The position numbers and the translations under genes were made by a program. From positions 218,265 through 282,264 of the forward strand of contig JALHMI010000013.1 of NCBI GenBank assembly GCA_022844125.1: 64,000 nt of DNA. Reading direction: 5' to 3'. The first letter of the stretch is position 1; each line of letters opens with the position of its first letter. Of the stretch, positions 8,964 to 17,413 are shown in pieces. The stretch comes from Pirellulales bacterium. Its GTDB lineage: Bacteria > Planctomycetota > Planctomycetia > Pirellulales > PALSA-1355. The notes beneath the pieces are model-generated. The model was not told where the DNA came from. It was given only the letters and a program-made list of their open reading frames with translations, and searched no databases.

Positions 8964-9986
8964 ATGAGACACACCCTAGCTTCGCTATTCTTCGCCGGCG
9001 CACTGATATTCCCTATTCATGCCACTCTTGCCGCGCTGATTACTGTCGACACTGTGCCTGTGGGCGACCCCGGAAATGCCGGGGATGTGCAGCCCCAAGG
9101 CGTCTTCGGCGCCGTCGCTCATGAGTACCGCATCGGTACTTTTGAGGTCACGAATGATCAGTATGCCGCCTTTCTTAACGCCAAGGCGGCAAGCGACCCA
9201 CTGATCCTCTACACAGTCAACATGGCCACGAACCCGCGCGGCGGCATTGTCCGCAGCGGTGTGAGTGGCAGTTACACGTATGCGGTCAAGCCCGATATGG
9301 GCAATAAGCCGGTCAACTATGTGAACTGGTTTGATGCCGTTCGATTTTCGAACTGGCTGCATAACGGACAGGGTAGCGGCGATACGGAAACCGGGGCTTA
9401 CACGCTCCTGGGCGGCACACCTTTGCCGTCAAACAGTGCCTCGATCGCTCGTAATCCTGGTGCCATTTGGTTCCTGCCCAGCGAAGACGAGTGGTACAAG
9501 GCTGCGTACTATCAGCCGGCCCTGCTGGGTGGCGACGTCGACGACTACTGGGATTACCCGACGGCGACGAACACGCTCCCAACAATGGCGAGCGCCGACG
9601 CTTTCGGAAACATCAACAATCCGGGAGTCAATGTCGCGAATTATGATTTCGGCGCCGACTGGAACGCTCTAAACGGCAACGTCACCACCGTCGGCAGCGC
9701 GGGCCCGCTGAGCACCAGCTATTATGGAACTTACGATCAGGGCGGCAACGTGCTCGAGTGGAACGAATCGCTAGTCAGCAGCCCCTTGCGAGGCATGCGC
9801 GGAGGCGGCTGGGGACTCTCCGGTGCGCCCCTCGCAGCCGACTTTCGGTTTCAGGTCGGTCCCCTCAGCAAGAACGGTGGCACCTTTGGTTTCCGGGTGG
9901 CAACCGTGCCCGAGCCGTCGACGCTGGTGCTGGCGGGGCTGGCCGGACTGGCGATGCTGAGCGCACGCCGGCGTCGGATGTCCTGA
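8964..9986 (+). CDS. PEP-CTERM protein with formylglycine-generating-enzyme (SUMF1-like) domain
   Basis: This 340-residue secreted protein has a signal peptide (residues 1 to about 24, ending in LAA). A body resembling the FGE-sulfatase/SUMF1 fold follows: IGTFEVTNDQYAAFLNA, NYVNWFDAVRFSNWLHNG, WFLPSEDEWYKAAYY, GGNVLEWNE and MRGGGWG. The C-terminus is a PEP-CTERM signal: VPEPS, a hydrophobic helix and an Arg-rich end, so an exosortase outside the window should process it. Such SUMF1-like PEP-CTERM proteins lack proof of catalysis and may be structural. AAGGGA lies in front of the ATG. Confidence 0.88.
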   Translation: MRHTLASLFFAGALIFPIHATLAALITVDTVPVGDPGNAGDVQPQGVFGAVAHEYRIGTFEVTNDQYAAFLNAKAASDPLILYTVNMATNPRGGIVRSGVSGSYTYAVKPDMGNKPVNYVNWFDAVRFSNWLHNGQGSGDTETGAYTLLGGTPLPSNSASIARNPGAIWFLPSEDEWYKAAYYQPALLGGDVDDYWDYPTATNTLPTMASADAFGNINNPGVNVANYDFGADWNALNGNVTTVGSAGPLSTSYYGTYDQGGNVLEWNESLVSSPLRGMRGGGWGLSGAPLAADFRFQVGPLSKNGGTFGFRVATVPEPSTLVLAGLAGLAMLSARRRRMS

Positions 9987-10130
9987 AACGACGTTTTCTC
10001 ATAACGTTTCTGAAACTTCAGCAAGCGCTGTTTTCGCGCAGTTCAGCGCACGCCTCACCGCCTGAGTTTCAGACAGCAGATCGTTCTCTGCAGCGATCCT
10101 CTGGTGCCCCCTGCCGTAACTCTGGCTTTA

Positions 10131-10166
10131 CCGATCAGAACCACCCGATTAAGGTGGTTTTATCGG
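10131..10166 (+). terminator. Hairpin, probable terminator after the SUMF1-like gene
   Basis: AACCACC (10139-10145) pairs with GGTGGTT (10153-10159) around a 7-nt loop. An outer CCGAT/ATCGG pair (10131-10135 with 10162-10166) extends it across a small internal loop. Only a short T-run is present, so termination is likely but not certain. Confidence 0.45.
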
Positions 10167-10226
10167 ATGACTCACGGAACACGAGTCGATCCGGAGTTCC
10201 GTTTTATCGATGAGAGGCCTCCACGC

Positions 10227-11120
10227 ATGCGTTTCTCGGAGCGGCTACTCGCCGCCTTGTTGTCGCTGCCCGGCGGACTGTTGTTCGCCAGCCACGCACA
10301 GGCGGATTTCACCCTAGTCGACAATTTCGAAGCATATGTCGCCGGCTGCCCGATTCACGGGCAAGGGGACTGGCACGCCGAGCGCACTGGCGATCCGGTT
10401 TCTGCCGGCGTGACCGTCGATCCGTTAAATCCCACGAATCGCGTGATGAACATTGGTGACGGCGGCTTTGTCGGCGGCCGCCTTGGTCACCGCGAGACGA
10501 TCAACACCGATTCTGCCCTGAAAATTACGCAAGGCACGACCGCCACGCTGTTTTTTCGCCTGGCCTGGAACACAAGCGAGGTCGATCTGTCCGTTGGCAT
10601 GACCGACGTTAACAATCCGATCAACGACGCGATCTTCAACTCCTTCACCCAGTTCGAAAGCCAGTTGCAACTCGCCTTTTCTCCGGGCTTCGACAAACTT
10701 GCCGCCCGCGATGGCGGGAGCTTCGACACGCTGACCACCGCTGTCTCTCCGCTCGAGTGGTACAACGTCTGGATGGTGATCGACAACGCGGCGGACACGA
10801 CACAGATGTTCTTACAGGGCGGAGCGTTCGCCGCACCAACACTGCTCGACGCTGGCGGACAAACTTCTTTCGCGTTTCGAAATGGGGTCGCAGGCAACGA
10901 CCTCGTCACTTTCTTCATCGCAACTGGCCGCAACACGGATAATCTGCCGCCGAATCCCACCGAGAACATCGGGCCGGTCTATTTCGATGACCTTTATATC
11001 GACACGACGGGCGTCAATCTGGCGAACCCGGTGCCGGAGCCGGGCAGCATCGTGCTCGGGCTGCTCGGCGCGTGCACACTTGCCATCACGGCCTTTCGCT
11101 GCCGACGTCTGCGTCAATAA
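10227..11120 (+). CDS. PEP-CTERM sorting-domain protein, function unknown
   Basis: With the ATG at 10227 the protein has 297 residues: a signal peptide ending near SHAQA, a beta-rich body reminiscent of a concanavalin-like jelly roll (starting FTLVDNFEAYVAG, with GQGDWHAERTG), and a C-terminal PEP-CTERM tail beginning VPEPGS with a hydrophobic segment and a final RCRRLRQ. An upstream in-frame start at 10104 would precede the signal peptide with an unlikely 41-residue extension and run through the terminator hairpin, so I rejected it. The 3' end overlaps the convergent ABC permease gene by 7 nt. No catalytic motif was recognised. Confidence 0.83.
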   Translation: MRFSERLLAALLSLPGGLLFASHAQADFTLVDNFEAYVAGCPIHGQGDWHAERTGDPVSAGVTVDPLNPTNRVMNIGDGGFVGGRLGHRETINTDSALKITQGTTATLFFRLAWNTSEVDLSVGMTDVNNPINDAIFNSFTQFESQLQLAFSPGFDKLAARDGGSFDTLTTAVSPLEWYNVWMVIDNAADTTQMFLQGGAFAAPTLLDAGGQTSFAFRNGVAGNDLVTFFIATGRNTDNLPPNPTENIGPVYFDDLYIDTTGVNLANPVPEPGSIVLGLLGACTLAITAFRCRRLRQ

Positions 11121-12739
11121 TCCTGCCGCCAGCGGAGATTGAAGAGCCAACTCATCGCCGCCAGCAGCCCCCCATTGAACAGCACGTAAAACCCGATGAA
11201 CCGGGCGAGAAAGCCCCAGTCTGGCGGCACGTATTCAATCTCCACAATGCGTGCGTCGATCGGCAGCTTGAATGCCGTCAGAAAAGGGCTCGCGAAGCTC
11301 AGTTCGCCAATCCAGCCGGTCGCCGACTCGCCCGGAAAGAAGTTCTGGGCGAAGAACGTCACCGCCACAGGCAGCGTGAACAACGTTACGATTGCCAGGT
11401 AAGTCGTCATCAGCGCGATCGACGTCTTGTGAAACATCACGGAACCAAAGAGCGCGACCGTGGCCGTCGTCAGGCACACGATCAGCACGACGACGAAGTA
11501 GCCCAGCACGGCGGGCAGGTTCGACCAGTAGGCACTGACCATCACCGTCGCCAGCACTACGGGCCACATCAGAAACATCGTGAGCACGCTCGACACGCGC
11601 AGTCCTGATAGCAGTTTCGGCCACAGAATCTGCCCCGGCGAGAGGTTCGTCGTGAGCAGCAGATCGAGCGTCTCGCGTTCGCGTTCGCTGGTTACGCTGC
11701 CCGCCGAAAATACCGGCCCGACGAGCATATTGAACAAAATCACGTACGACAGATACCACGGCGCGAGATACGGCCAAACGTACAGGAAAAGCGCCATCAG
11801 CGGGATCGCCAGGAGCATGCTCACCTGGATCACGACGCGGAGCATCAGCGTCCCCTGGCTGAAGATCTCGCTCCGCATCTCCTTGTCGAAGACCGGATTC
11901 GCGCCGTCCGGCAACAAATCCGTACGTTTCGTCGGTGCGAACAACCAATCGGGAAATTGATCACTCTGAATTACCAGGCCCAACGCTTCACGTGCTTCGG
12001 TCTCCAGGTCGACGACTTCTTTGCCTTCGCTGCCGACGTCCGGTGGATGCAGGAGCCGGGCTGTGATGTTGCGGAACAGGCTAACGCAGATCGCCAGGCT
12101 GACGATCGGCAGGACGATCAGAGTCAGCAGCAGCCGGGCCTCGCCCTGACCTTCGAACAGCATCCACAGCGCGACGCCAGCCAGTGAGAGCGGGAGAATG
12201 ATCAGGTAGGTGACAACCAGCGCCGAGGATGTTCGGGCGAAGTAACTGCTGGCCCAAAGGCTGATCATGCCGAACGTGAGCACCGAGAGCACAAGTCCCA
12301 GGTACATCGCCAGGACTTCGTACAGCGAGACTCCTCCCAGCGGCAGGCAGAGCATCACGATCGGCAGCGACGCCACGATCAGGAGTAGCAAGTGGCAGAG
12401 CGAGGCGAGCAGTTTACCGAGCACAATCGCGCCCGGCTTCAGCGGGCTGGCCAGCAGCATCTCGTAGCTCTTGCGTTCCTTCTCACCGGTGATCGAGCCT
12501 GCCGCAAAGCTCGGCGCCATGAGCGAAGCGAGCAGATACTGACCCAGGAACACCAGGTTTACCAGCCGCCGAGCGGCTTCAGGATTAGTCGTTAGATCAA
12601 GCTGTCGTTCCTGCGGCCATGCCAACAGCACGACCAGCCCCAACAGTCCCAAATACACAAACAGCAACATGAACGCCCGCGACATGCGGAGGTTCGTCAC
12701 GAGTTCGCGCTGCAGGACAGGGTTTTCGAGAAGGTACAT
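11114..12739 (-). CDS. ABC-2 type permease, two half-transporters fused
   Basis: This 541-residue membrane protein contains two copies of the ABC-2 permease half. Copy one starts with NPVLQRELVTNLR and has the coupling-helix sequence ITGEKERKSYEMLLASPLKP. Copy two starts near residue 275 (NPVFDKEMRSEIF) and has VTSERERETLDLLLTTNLSPG. About 12 membrane helices are visible, six per half, with a cytoplasmic stretch of about 45 residues between them. No ATPase is adjacent, so its partner is elsewhere, possibly the orphan ATPase at the right end of the window or the locus to the left. The substrate is unknown. It is transcribed away from the YhfC-like gene upstream on the same strand. Confidence 0.87.
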   Translation of the reverse strand: MYLLENPVLQRELVTNLRMSRAFMLLFVYLGLLGLVVLLAWPQERQLDLTTNPEAARRLVNLVFLGQYLLASLMAPSFAAGSITGEKERKSYEMLLASPLKPGAIVLGKLLASLCHLLLLIVASLPIVMLCLPLGGVSLYEVLAMYLGLVLSVLTFGMISLWASSYFARTSSALVVTYLIILPLSLAGVALWMLFEGQGEARLLLTLIVLPIVSLAICVSLFRNITARLLHPPDVGSEGKEVVDLETEAREALGLVIQSDQFPDWLFAPTKRTDLLPDGANPVFDKEMRSEIFSQGTLMLRVVIQVSMLLAIPLMALFLYVWPYLAPWYLSYVILFNMLVGPVFSAGSVTSERERETLDLLLTTNLSPGQILWPKLLSGLRVSSVLTMFLMWPVVLATVMVSAYWSNLPAVLGYFVVVLIVCLTTATVALFGSVMFHKTSIALMTTYLAIVTLFTLPVAVTFFAQNFFPGESATGWIGELSFASPFLTAFKLPIDARIVEIEYVPPDWGFLARFIGFYVLFNGGLLAAMSWLFNLRWRQDY

Positions 12740-12799
12740 GCGAGCGTTACCGGACTAGTCCCAACGTGCCGGCGCCCCTGACGCCTGCGGACCAACTCA

Positions 12800-13606
12800 T
12801 CATATCGTGGCCGGAGCTGATGTGCTGCCTGCAGTGGGTTTTCGGGCGTCGCTTTCGATCGGATCTGGCCACCGGGTGCGGATCGCCGCGATCACGGCCA
12901 CGCCGCCCACAGCCCAGACCGCGACGATGCCTTCAATGATCCACAGGTGCAAGGGCGGTCCGAGGAAGCCGTGCGTGTGAGCTAAGGTCGCGACGCCGTC
13001 AATCGCGCTCTTGTAAACCAGCGCCCACCAAAACCAGCGGGCGAGTGGCATACGGGCCGCATAGAAAACCATGACGCAGGTTGCCAGGTGCCCCAGGCAG
13101 GTAAAAAATCGTTCAGAAATGGGCGCAAGCTGCACGACCAAAAGATCGGCCTTGGCGAGTTCCGTTAGCGCCACTTCAGGCAGAACGTCAGGAGAGAACA
13201 TTCCCAACAAGGCGGCCGTGAGCGAGCCGACGCCGAGTAGGAGCGATTCGATGGCGCCAAAGCCGATACCGAAGGCGACGACGCGCGACCAGGGTACAAG
13301 CGCCAATCGCGTATAACGCAGAACGATCCAGACAAGCAGCACTTCGGTCAGGCCGGTCATAAGGCCGCCGTACAGAAACAACAGGATTGCTTTCCAGGGT
13401 TCGGCAAGTTCAGCGGTTGCATTCAGAACTAAGGGATTGACCGGAATCGCAAACGCAAACTTCACCGCGACCGTGACCACCCAACCGAGCATCCCCAGCA
13501 GCAAATATCCCCAGCCCAGGCGGCGGAACAGGGCGTAGGCAACGAAGCCTAACGCGACGGCGATCATCCCCACTCCGCCCAGGAGCGCAACAGGGGAAAG
13601 TGCCAT
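12800..13606 (-). CDS. YhfC-like polytopic membrane protein, possible intramembrane metalloprotease
   Basis: The chosen ATG at 13606 gives 268 residues beginning directly in the first membrane helix; an alternative start at 13666 adds 20 residues and has its own AGGGAAG in front, so the start is uncertain. About seven or eight membrane helices are visible. Conserved-looking polar residues inside helices fit the YhfC family: E88 in GLTEVL, E120 in GFGAIES, ER at 165-166 and H173 in LGHLA. YhfC proteins are proposed, not proven, to be intramembrane proteases related to CAAX proteases. The last 30 residues are a cytoplasmic Pro/Ser/Ala tail. It lies 60 nt upstream of the ABC permease on the same strand. 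Confidence 0.6.
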   Translation of the reverse strand: MALSPVALLGGVGMIAVALGFVAYALFRRLGWGYLLLGMLGWVVTVAVKFAFAIPVNPLVLNATAELAEPWKAILLFLYGGLMTGLTEVLLVWIVLRYTRLALVPWSRVVAFGIGFGAIESLLLGVGSLTAALLGMFSPDVLPEVALTELAKADLLVVQLAPISERFFTCLGHLATCVMVFYAARMPLARWFWWALVYKSAIDGVATLAHTHGFLGPPLHLWIIEGIVAVWAVGGVAVIAAIRTRWPDPIESDARKPTAGSTSAPATI

Positions 13607-13763
13607 CGGCGAAGACTCCGTTGAAGAAAAGCAAAGTCTGACTAGCTCGTGGAAGGCGTATGGCATTCTATTTCTTCCCTTGGCTAGGAATCTTGCAGCG
13701 CATTAATCTCACGCCAGTCCACTTCGCGAAATGAAGAACTCCCGAAGGAAGATGCGAGCCCGG

Positions 13764-14849
13764 CTAAACTGCCGTTACAACGAGCATGATCATCTTCGCG
13801 AGCGTGCTCAGATAATCCTCGCTCGTCAGCCCGTCAACGGTCGGCTCGGCAAGTCGGGTGCGTCCATCGACAGCGCCGGCGGCAACCAGAGTCTCTAGCA
13901 GAAGCTGCTGCCCGGCGGGCTGAAGCCAGGGACTGGTGAGCTTCTGCCCACGCAGATTCGCGACAGCCAAGGCCAGTGCATACGCCCCCCAATTGCTCGT
14001 CCCGGCGAGCAACGCCATGTCCGCGGCCACGCGACAGCAGATCTTGCCGGCTGGGCCCGTGGCGATTGAGGCCACCAGATCTTCCCACAAAAAGGTCCCC
14101 ATTCCGAGTTCATTGCCCCCGTCACCAATCGCAATCGTCGTGATCGGCAGATTCAGCTCCGTGATGAGCTCAAACAACCGATGCGTTGGCGCGACGTGCA
14201 CGTGGAGTGGTTCGCCCCGCATGTTGTGGCACCGATCGCGGTCATCCTCCGGCACTGCCGTCTGAAAGGTCTCCAGCGGAATCGGCACGGGGCGCCGCTG
14301 GCCCTGAAACGATTCGACCGTGTGGCTTGGACCGGGGCGTTCGATGGCTATGAAGTGACTCCATGGCGAACCGGACCGGCGCATAAATTGCGCAAGCCAG
14401 CTTTCGCACTCCGCACTTGAAGCAGAATAGATTGGCAGCGGGCAGGCGTGCACGATGCCGGGATCGATCCCCATACAGGTCGCACCGGCCTGAAGAATTG
14501 GCGCCGCAGCCGGATCGGTCACGATTGCCACGCTGACTCCAAGCGACTGCAGGACTTCGGCCAGATATAGCGCGCCGGGTGGTCCATCCGTTTCAGCGGT
14601 GACACGATCGGCGAGGTCAATTGGAAATCCTGTGATGATGGCCACGGCCCGGGCGTGGGCAGCGAGTTCCCGACTGCCTAATTGAAGCGCACCAGCATCG
14701 AGTGGTTCGCCCGCGCTCAAGAAGCTGGCCAGTCCGCGGCCGCCGGGATCACGATGCGTCAACGACTCGAGTTCGCGCCAGGGAATTCTGGCCGCGGCGG
14801 CAGATAGTTGCGTGCTCGTTAACGGTCGGTTCGACGAGTCGTTGGGCAT
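13764..14849 (-). CDS. DUF4392 protein, D-glutamate cyclase-like
   Basis: From the ATG at 14849 the protein has 361 residues. It matches DUF4392, the family that includes mammalian D-glutamate cyclase, which interconverts D-glutamate and 5-oxo-D-proline. Visible hallmarks are IITGFPIDL near residue 70, ETDGPPGALYLAEVLQSLG, VAIVTDPAAA, and the nucleotide-fold-like IGDGGNELGMG. An upstream in-frame start would add 38 residues of low-similarity Arg/Pro-rich sequence and was rejected. The bacterial substrate is not certain. The next gene on the strand (YhfC-like) is 157 nt away. Confidence 0.82.
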   Translation of the reverse strand: MPNDSSNRPLTSTQLSAAAARIPWRELESLTHRDPGGRGLASFLSAGEPLDAGALQLGSRELAAHARAVAIITGFPIDLADRVTAETDGPPGALYLAEVLQSLGVSVAIVTDPAAAPILQAGATCMGIDPGIVHACPLPIYSASSAECESWLAQFMRRSGSPWSHFIAIERPGPSHTVESFQGQRRPVPIPLETFQTAVPEDDRDRCHNMRGEPLHVHVAPTHRLFELITELNLPITTIAIGDGGNELGMGTFLWEDLVASIATGPAGKICCRVAADMALLAGTSNWGAYALALAVANLRGQKLTSPWLQPAGQQLLLETLVAAGAVDGRTRLAEPTVDGLTSEDYLSTLAKMIMLVVTAV

Positions 14850-15159
14850 CAGAATCGTTAGGGCTCGAAGGTCGCGCGGCGAATTGCTACGATAATACCG
14901 CGATGGCAGCGCGAGCCGCGTCGGCGTGGGATGAAAAACTTTGCCGCCTACTCGAGGTGGCAAAGCGAGCGCGTCTGCGGTTTACCGACTAGGGACTGAG
15001 CAAAGACGCCCCGACAATCGTCGAGAAGGGTGGTAAATCAGCCCACTACCCCCACGGGGTGGTACGGACGTTGCAGGATGCCAGCCGGCGCATGTTGTTG
15101 ATAGGAAAAGGGGTGGGTTGACAGCGACCGGGAAAGTGAGTTACAAATTAAGGTAGATC
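14850..15159. other. Intergenic region between DUF4392 and the respiratory super-cluster
   Basis: This divergent spacer has no convincing protein gene. It contains a hairpin ACTACCCC-CAC-GGGGTGGT (15045-15063, 8 bp with one wobble) lying upstream of the candidate promoter of the respiratory cluster. With no U-tract it is more likely an operator or chance than a terminator. Confidence 0.4.
15118..15147 (+). promoter_or_regulatory. Candidate promoter of the respiratory super-cluster
   Basis: A perfect TTGACA (15118-15123) is followed after 18 nt by TACAAA (15142-15147, 4/6). It is the best sigma-70-like element in front of the Rieske gene and would give a leader of about 170 nt. Confidence 0.45.
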
Positions 15160-15324
15160 GTGAAAAATGTCACAATCCTGCTCACCGCAGGATTGTCGGC
15201 ATTTCCAGGGGCTTTTCTCACCGGGCACACGCACTTCACAGGCGACCCTGCCGGCTCGAAGCTTCCCACCTCGATCGATCTCTCGCATGACGTTGATAGC
15301 AGCAGTCACGCCTCTAGGGTGTAG
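15160..15324 (+). CDS. Possible 54-residue leader ORF in frame with the Rieske gene
   Basis: A GTG at 15160 with AAGG six nt in front opens a 54-codon frame that stops (TAG, 15322-15324) three nt before the Rieske ATG, in the same frame. The product begins with a hydrophobic signal-like stretch (VTILLTAGLSAFPGAFLTG) and then turns polar. It could be a small secreted peptide, a leader peptide coupling translation to the Rieske gene, or chance. A perfect inverted repeat lies within its early codons. I recognise no family. Confidence 0.3.
   Translation: MKNVTILLTAGLSAFPGAFLTGHTHFTGDPAGSKLPTSIDLSHDVDSSSHASRV
15172..15196 (+). promoter_or_regulatory. Perfect 10-bp inverted repeat in the leader of the respiratory cluster
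   Basis: ACAATCCTGC (15172-15181) and GCAGGATTGT (15187-15196) are exact reverse complements around TCACC. It lies about 25-50 nt downstream of the candidate -10 box, with no U-tract after it. It could be a regulator-binding site or an mRNA structure affecting expression of the downstream genes. Confidence 0.5.
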
Positions 15325-15327
15325 GGC

Positions 15328-16377
15328 ATGGCCGAAAAGAAAAAGTTGTCCGTAGCCGAGATTCTGGCTGCGGCTCGTAAACAAGATAGTGGTGGGGCCG
15401 CGGCAGATAAACCTGCCAGCGAGCCGGCGCCCGAGGCCGCTGCGCCACAGGCTCCGGCCGCGCCGCAGCCATCGGCCGCGAAGCCAAAGCCTGCAGCCAA
15501 GCCGGGCGGAGCACGCATGAGCGTCGCCGAGATGATGGCGGCAGCTCGCGCTGAAAAGGCCGCCGGCGCCGCCGCTCCGAAGCCTGCTGCCGAAGCAGTT
15601 CCCAAGCCCGCGCCTGCCAAGAAAGAGCCCGTCGCCAAGAAAGAGACTGTGCCGGCTGAGCCCGCCGAGCCTAAAGACACCAGCAGCATTCTGGCTGCCG
15701 CGCGAAGCGCGACTAAGCCGGGCCCCATGAGCAAGGCCGAAGCGGCCGCGAAAGCTCCAGCCGCCAAGGCCGCTGCCCCGGCGAAGCCGAAGATCGTCGT
15801 GCCGCCGATGCCGGCCAAGCCAGACTACGCCAAGCCCAAGGCGAAGTCGGCCGCCGAGGCGGCAACCGATCGTCGCAGCTTCCTGACGACCGTTATGCTC
15901 GGTTCATTCCTGGGCATTGGCTTCACGTCGCTGGCGACCACGTTCGGACTCTGGACGCTCGGCGTCGCCCGCTTCATGTTCCCGAACGTGCTGATGGAAC
16001 CGCCGAGCCAGTTCAAGGTCGGCTTTCCGAGCAACTTCGCGCCGGGGCAAGTCGAGACGAAGTTCATCGCCCAGTTCGGCGTGTGGATCGTCAATTTCGA
16101 ATACAACGGTCAGGCGGAAATCTATGCGTTGCGCTCGGTCTGCACGCATTTGGGTTGCACGCCCAACTGGCTGGAAGGCGAGCAGAAATTCAAGTGTCCC
16201 TGCCACGGCAGCGGATTCTACAAAGACGGCATCAACTTCGAGGGACCGGCTCCCCGGCCACTCGAACGGTATGCCATTCGGGTCGCCGATGACGGCCAGT
16301 TGGAAGTCGACAAGAGCCGCCTCTTTCAGGAAGAACTTGGGCAGTGGAACGATCCTGCTTCGTTCGTCGCGGTCTAG
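15328..16377 (+). CDS. Rieske iron-sulfur protein of a cytochrome bc/b6f-type complex
   Basis: This 349-residue protein would carry electrons from quinol at the Qo site to the c-type cytochrome. The C-terminal Rieske domain is intact: C272-T-H274-L-G-C277 and C290-P-C292-H293 supply the 2Fe-2S ligands (C272, H274, C290, H293) and the disulfide (C277, C292). A membrane anchor (about 190-215) follows DRRSFLTT, resembling the Tat-dependent anchors of Rieske proteins. Unusually, the first 170 residues are a cytoplasmic Ala/Pro/Lys-rich extension containing three copies of a SVAEILAAAR-like motif (near 7, 64 and 119). The protein heads the respiratory operon; cytochrome b6 follows after 197 nt. 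Confidence 0.94.
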   Translation: MAEKKKLSVAEILAAARKQDSGGAAADKPASEPAPEAAAPQAPAAPQPSAAKPKPAAKPGGARMSVAEMMAAARAEKAAGAAAPKPAAEAVPKPAPAKKEPVAKKETVPAEPAEPKDTSSILAAARSATKPGPMSKAEAAAKAPAAKAAAPAKPKIVVPPMPAKPDYAKPKAKSAAEAATDRRSFLTTVMLGSFLGIGFTSLATTFGLWTLGVARFMFPNVLMEPPSQFKVGFPSNFAPGQVETKFIAQFGVWIVNFEYNGQAEIYALRSVCTHLGCTPNWLEGEQKFKCPCHGSGFYKDGINFEGPAPRPLERYAIRVADDGQLEVDKSRLFQEELGQWNDPASFVAV

Positions 16378-16574
16378 TTGCGGGCCGTTGTCGCCCCCAG
16401 CGGCCGCGCTGCGCACCTGCGGAAGCAGTGAAGGCCTGCGGCGGCGTGCCAGTCGTGTGCCAAGTTGTTCGCGAAGCATCGGTTTCCCGGCCAGCAGCAG
16501 TCCAACGGCGTTAAGTTCCGATAGTCAAACTCCAGTGCATTTTGATTCCCCTCCAGAAGGCGCGGTAGCAAACG

Positions 16575-17348
16575 ATGTCCATTGGTGAAATGATCCGCGA
16601 GTCGCAGGTGTGGAAGAGCATCTTCCGTCACCCCATGCCGCAGGATCGCCGCAATCGCATTGTGGTGATGCTGACGAACTTCTTCCTGCACTTGCATCCC
16701 GTGTCGATCAAGAAGCAGGGCATCGCCCTCAGCTATACCTGGTGCATGGGCGGCGTGACGTTCTTCCTGTTCCTGGTCGAGACCGTCACTGGCGTGCTCC
16801 TGATGTTCTACTACCGGCCGACGCTGGAGTGGGCCTACAACGACATTCTCGCCTTGCGCGACGTTACCTCGCTGGGCATCTTGCGCGAGGTGCATCGCTG
16901 GGGCGCTCACGCGATGGTGATTACCGTCTGGCTCCACATGTACCGCGTGTTTTTGACGGGTAGTTATAAACCCCCGCGCGAATTCAACTGGGTCATCGGG
17001 GTGATCCTGCTACTGCTAACCCTGCTTTTATCTTTCACCGGCTACCTGTTGCCCTGGGATCAGCTCGCGATCTGGGCCATCACGGTCGGTTCGAATATGG
17101 CCCGGGCCACGCCCATTTTGGGTCACGAGGGTCCCGGCCAACAGCTCCTGAATATTCAGGGGATCGACATGATCACCAACGCCTCGGACGCGCGGTTTGC
17201 CCTGTTGGGTGCGCGGTTCGTCGGCGAAGAGACTTTGAATCGTTTTTATATTTTGCACTGCATCGCCATACCCTTGGGTGTGGCGCTGCTGCTGGCGATC
17301 CATTTCTGGCGTGTGCGCAAGGATGGCGGCATCAGCGGACCGCTGTAA
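16575..17348 (+). CDS. petB: Cytochrome b6-type subunit of a bc complex
   Basis: This 257-residue protein is the four-helix haem-b half of a split cytochrome b. The ligand pairs are H107/H121 and H228/H243; the second pair is 15 residues apart, as in chloroplast cytochrome b6 rather than the 14 of mitochondrial cytochrome b. C57 in WCMGG aligns with Cys35 of spinach cytochrome b6, which binds the extra haem c_n (c_i) covalently, and the protein ends in GGISGPL as b6 does. MFYYRPT and GYLLPWDQ are further family marks. The N-terminus is about 20 residues longer than plant b6. The expanded subunit IV gene follows 65 nt downstream. The symbol is used by homology only. Confidence 0.93.
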   Translation: MSIGEMIRESQVWKSIFRHPMPQDRRNRIVVMLTNFFLHLHPVSIKKQGIALSYTWCMGGVTFFLFLVETVTGVLLMFYYRPTLEWAYNDILALRDVTSLGILREVHRWGAHAMVITVWLHMYRVFLTGSYKPPREFNWVIGVILLLLTLLLSFTGYLLPWDQLAIWAITVGSNMARATPILGHEGPGQQLLNIQGIDMITNASDARFALLGARFVGEETLNRFYILHCIAIPLGVALLLAIHFWRVRKDGGISGPL

Positions 17349-17413
17349 GCAAGCGGACCGCGTTGCGGAAGTAGCCAGTCGATCTTCGGGGCGACTCAAC
17401 GAGCAAAACAACT

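Noticed and set aside
15045..15063. Hairpin upstream of the respiratory promoter as terminator
   Set aside because: It has no U-tract, and neither neighbouring gene is transcribed towards it.
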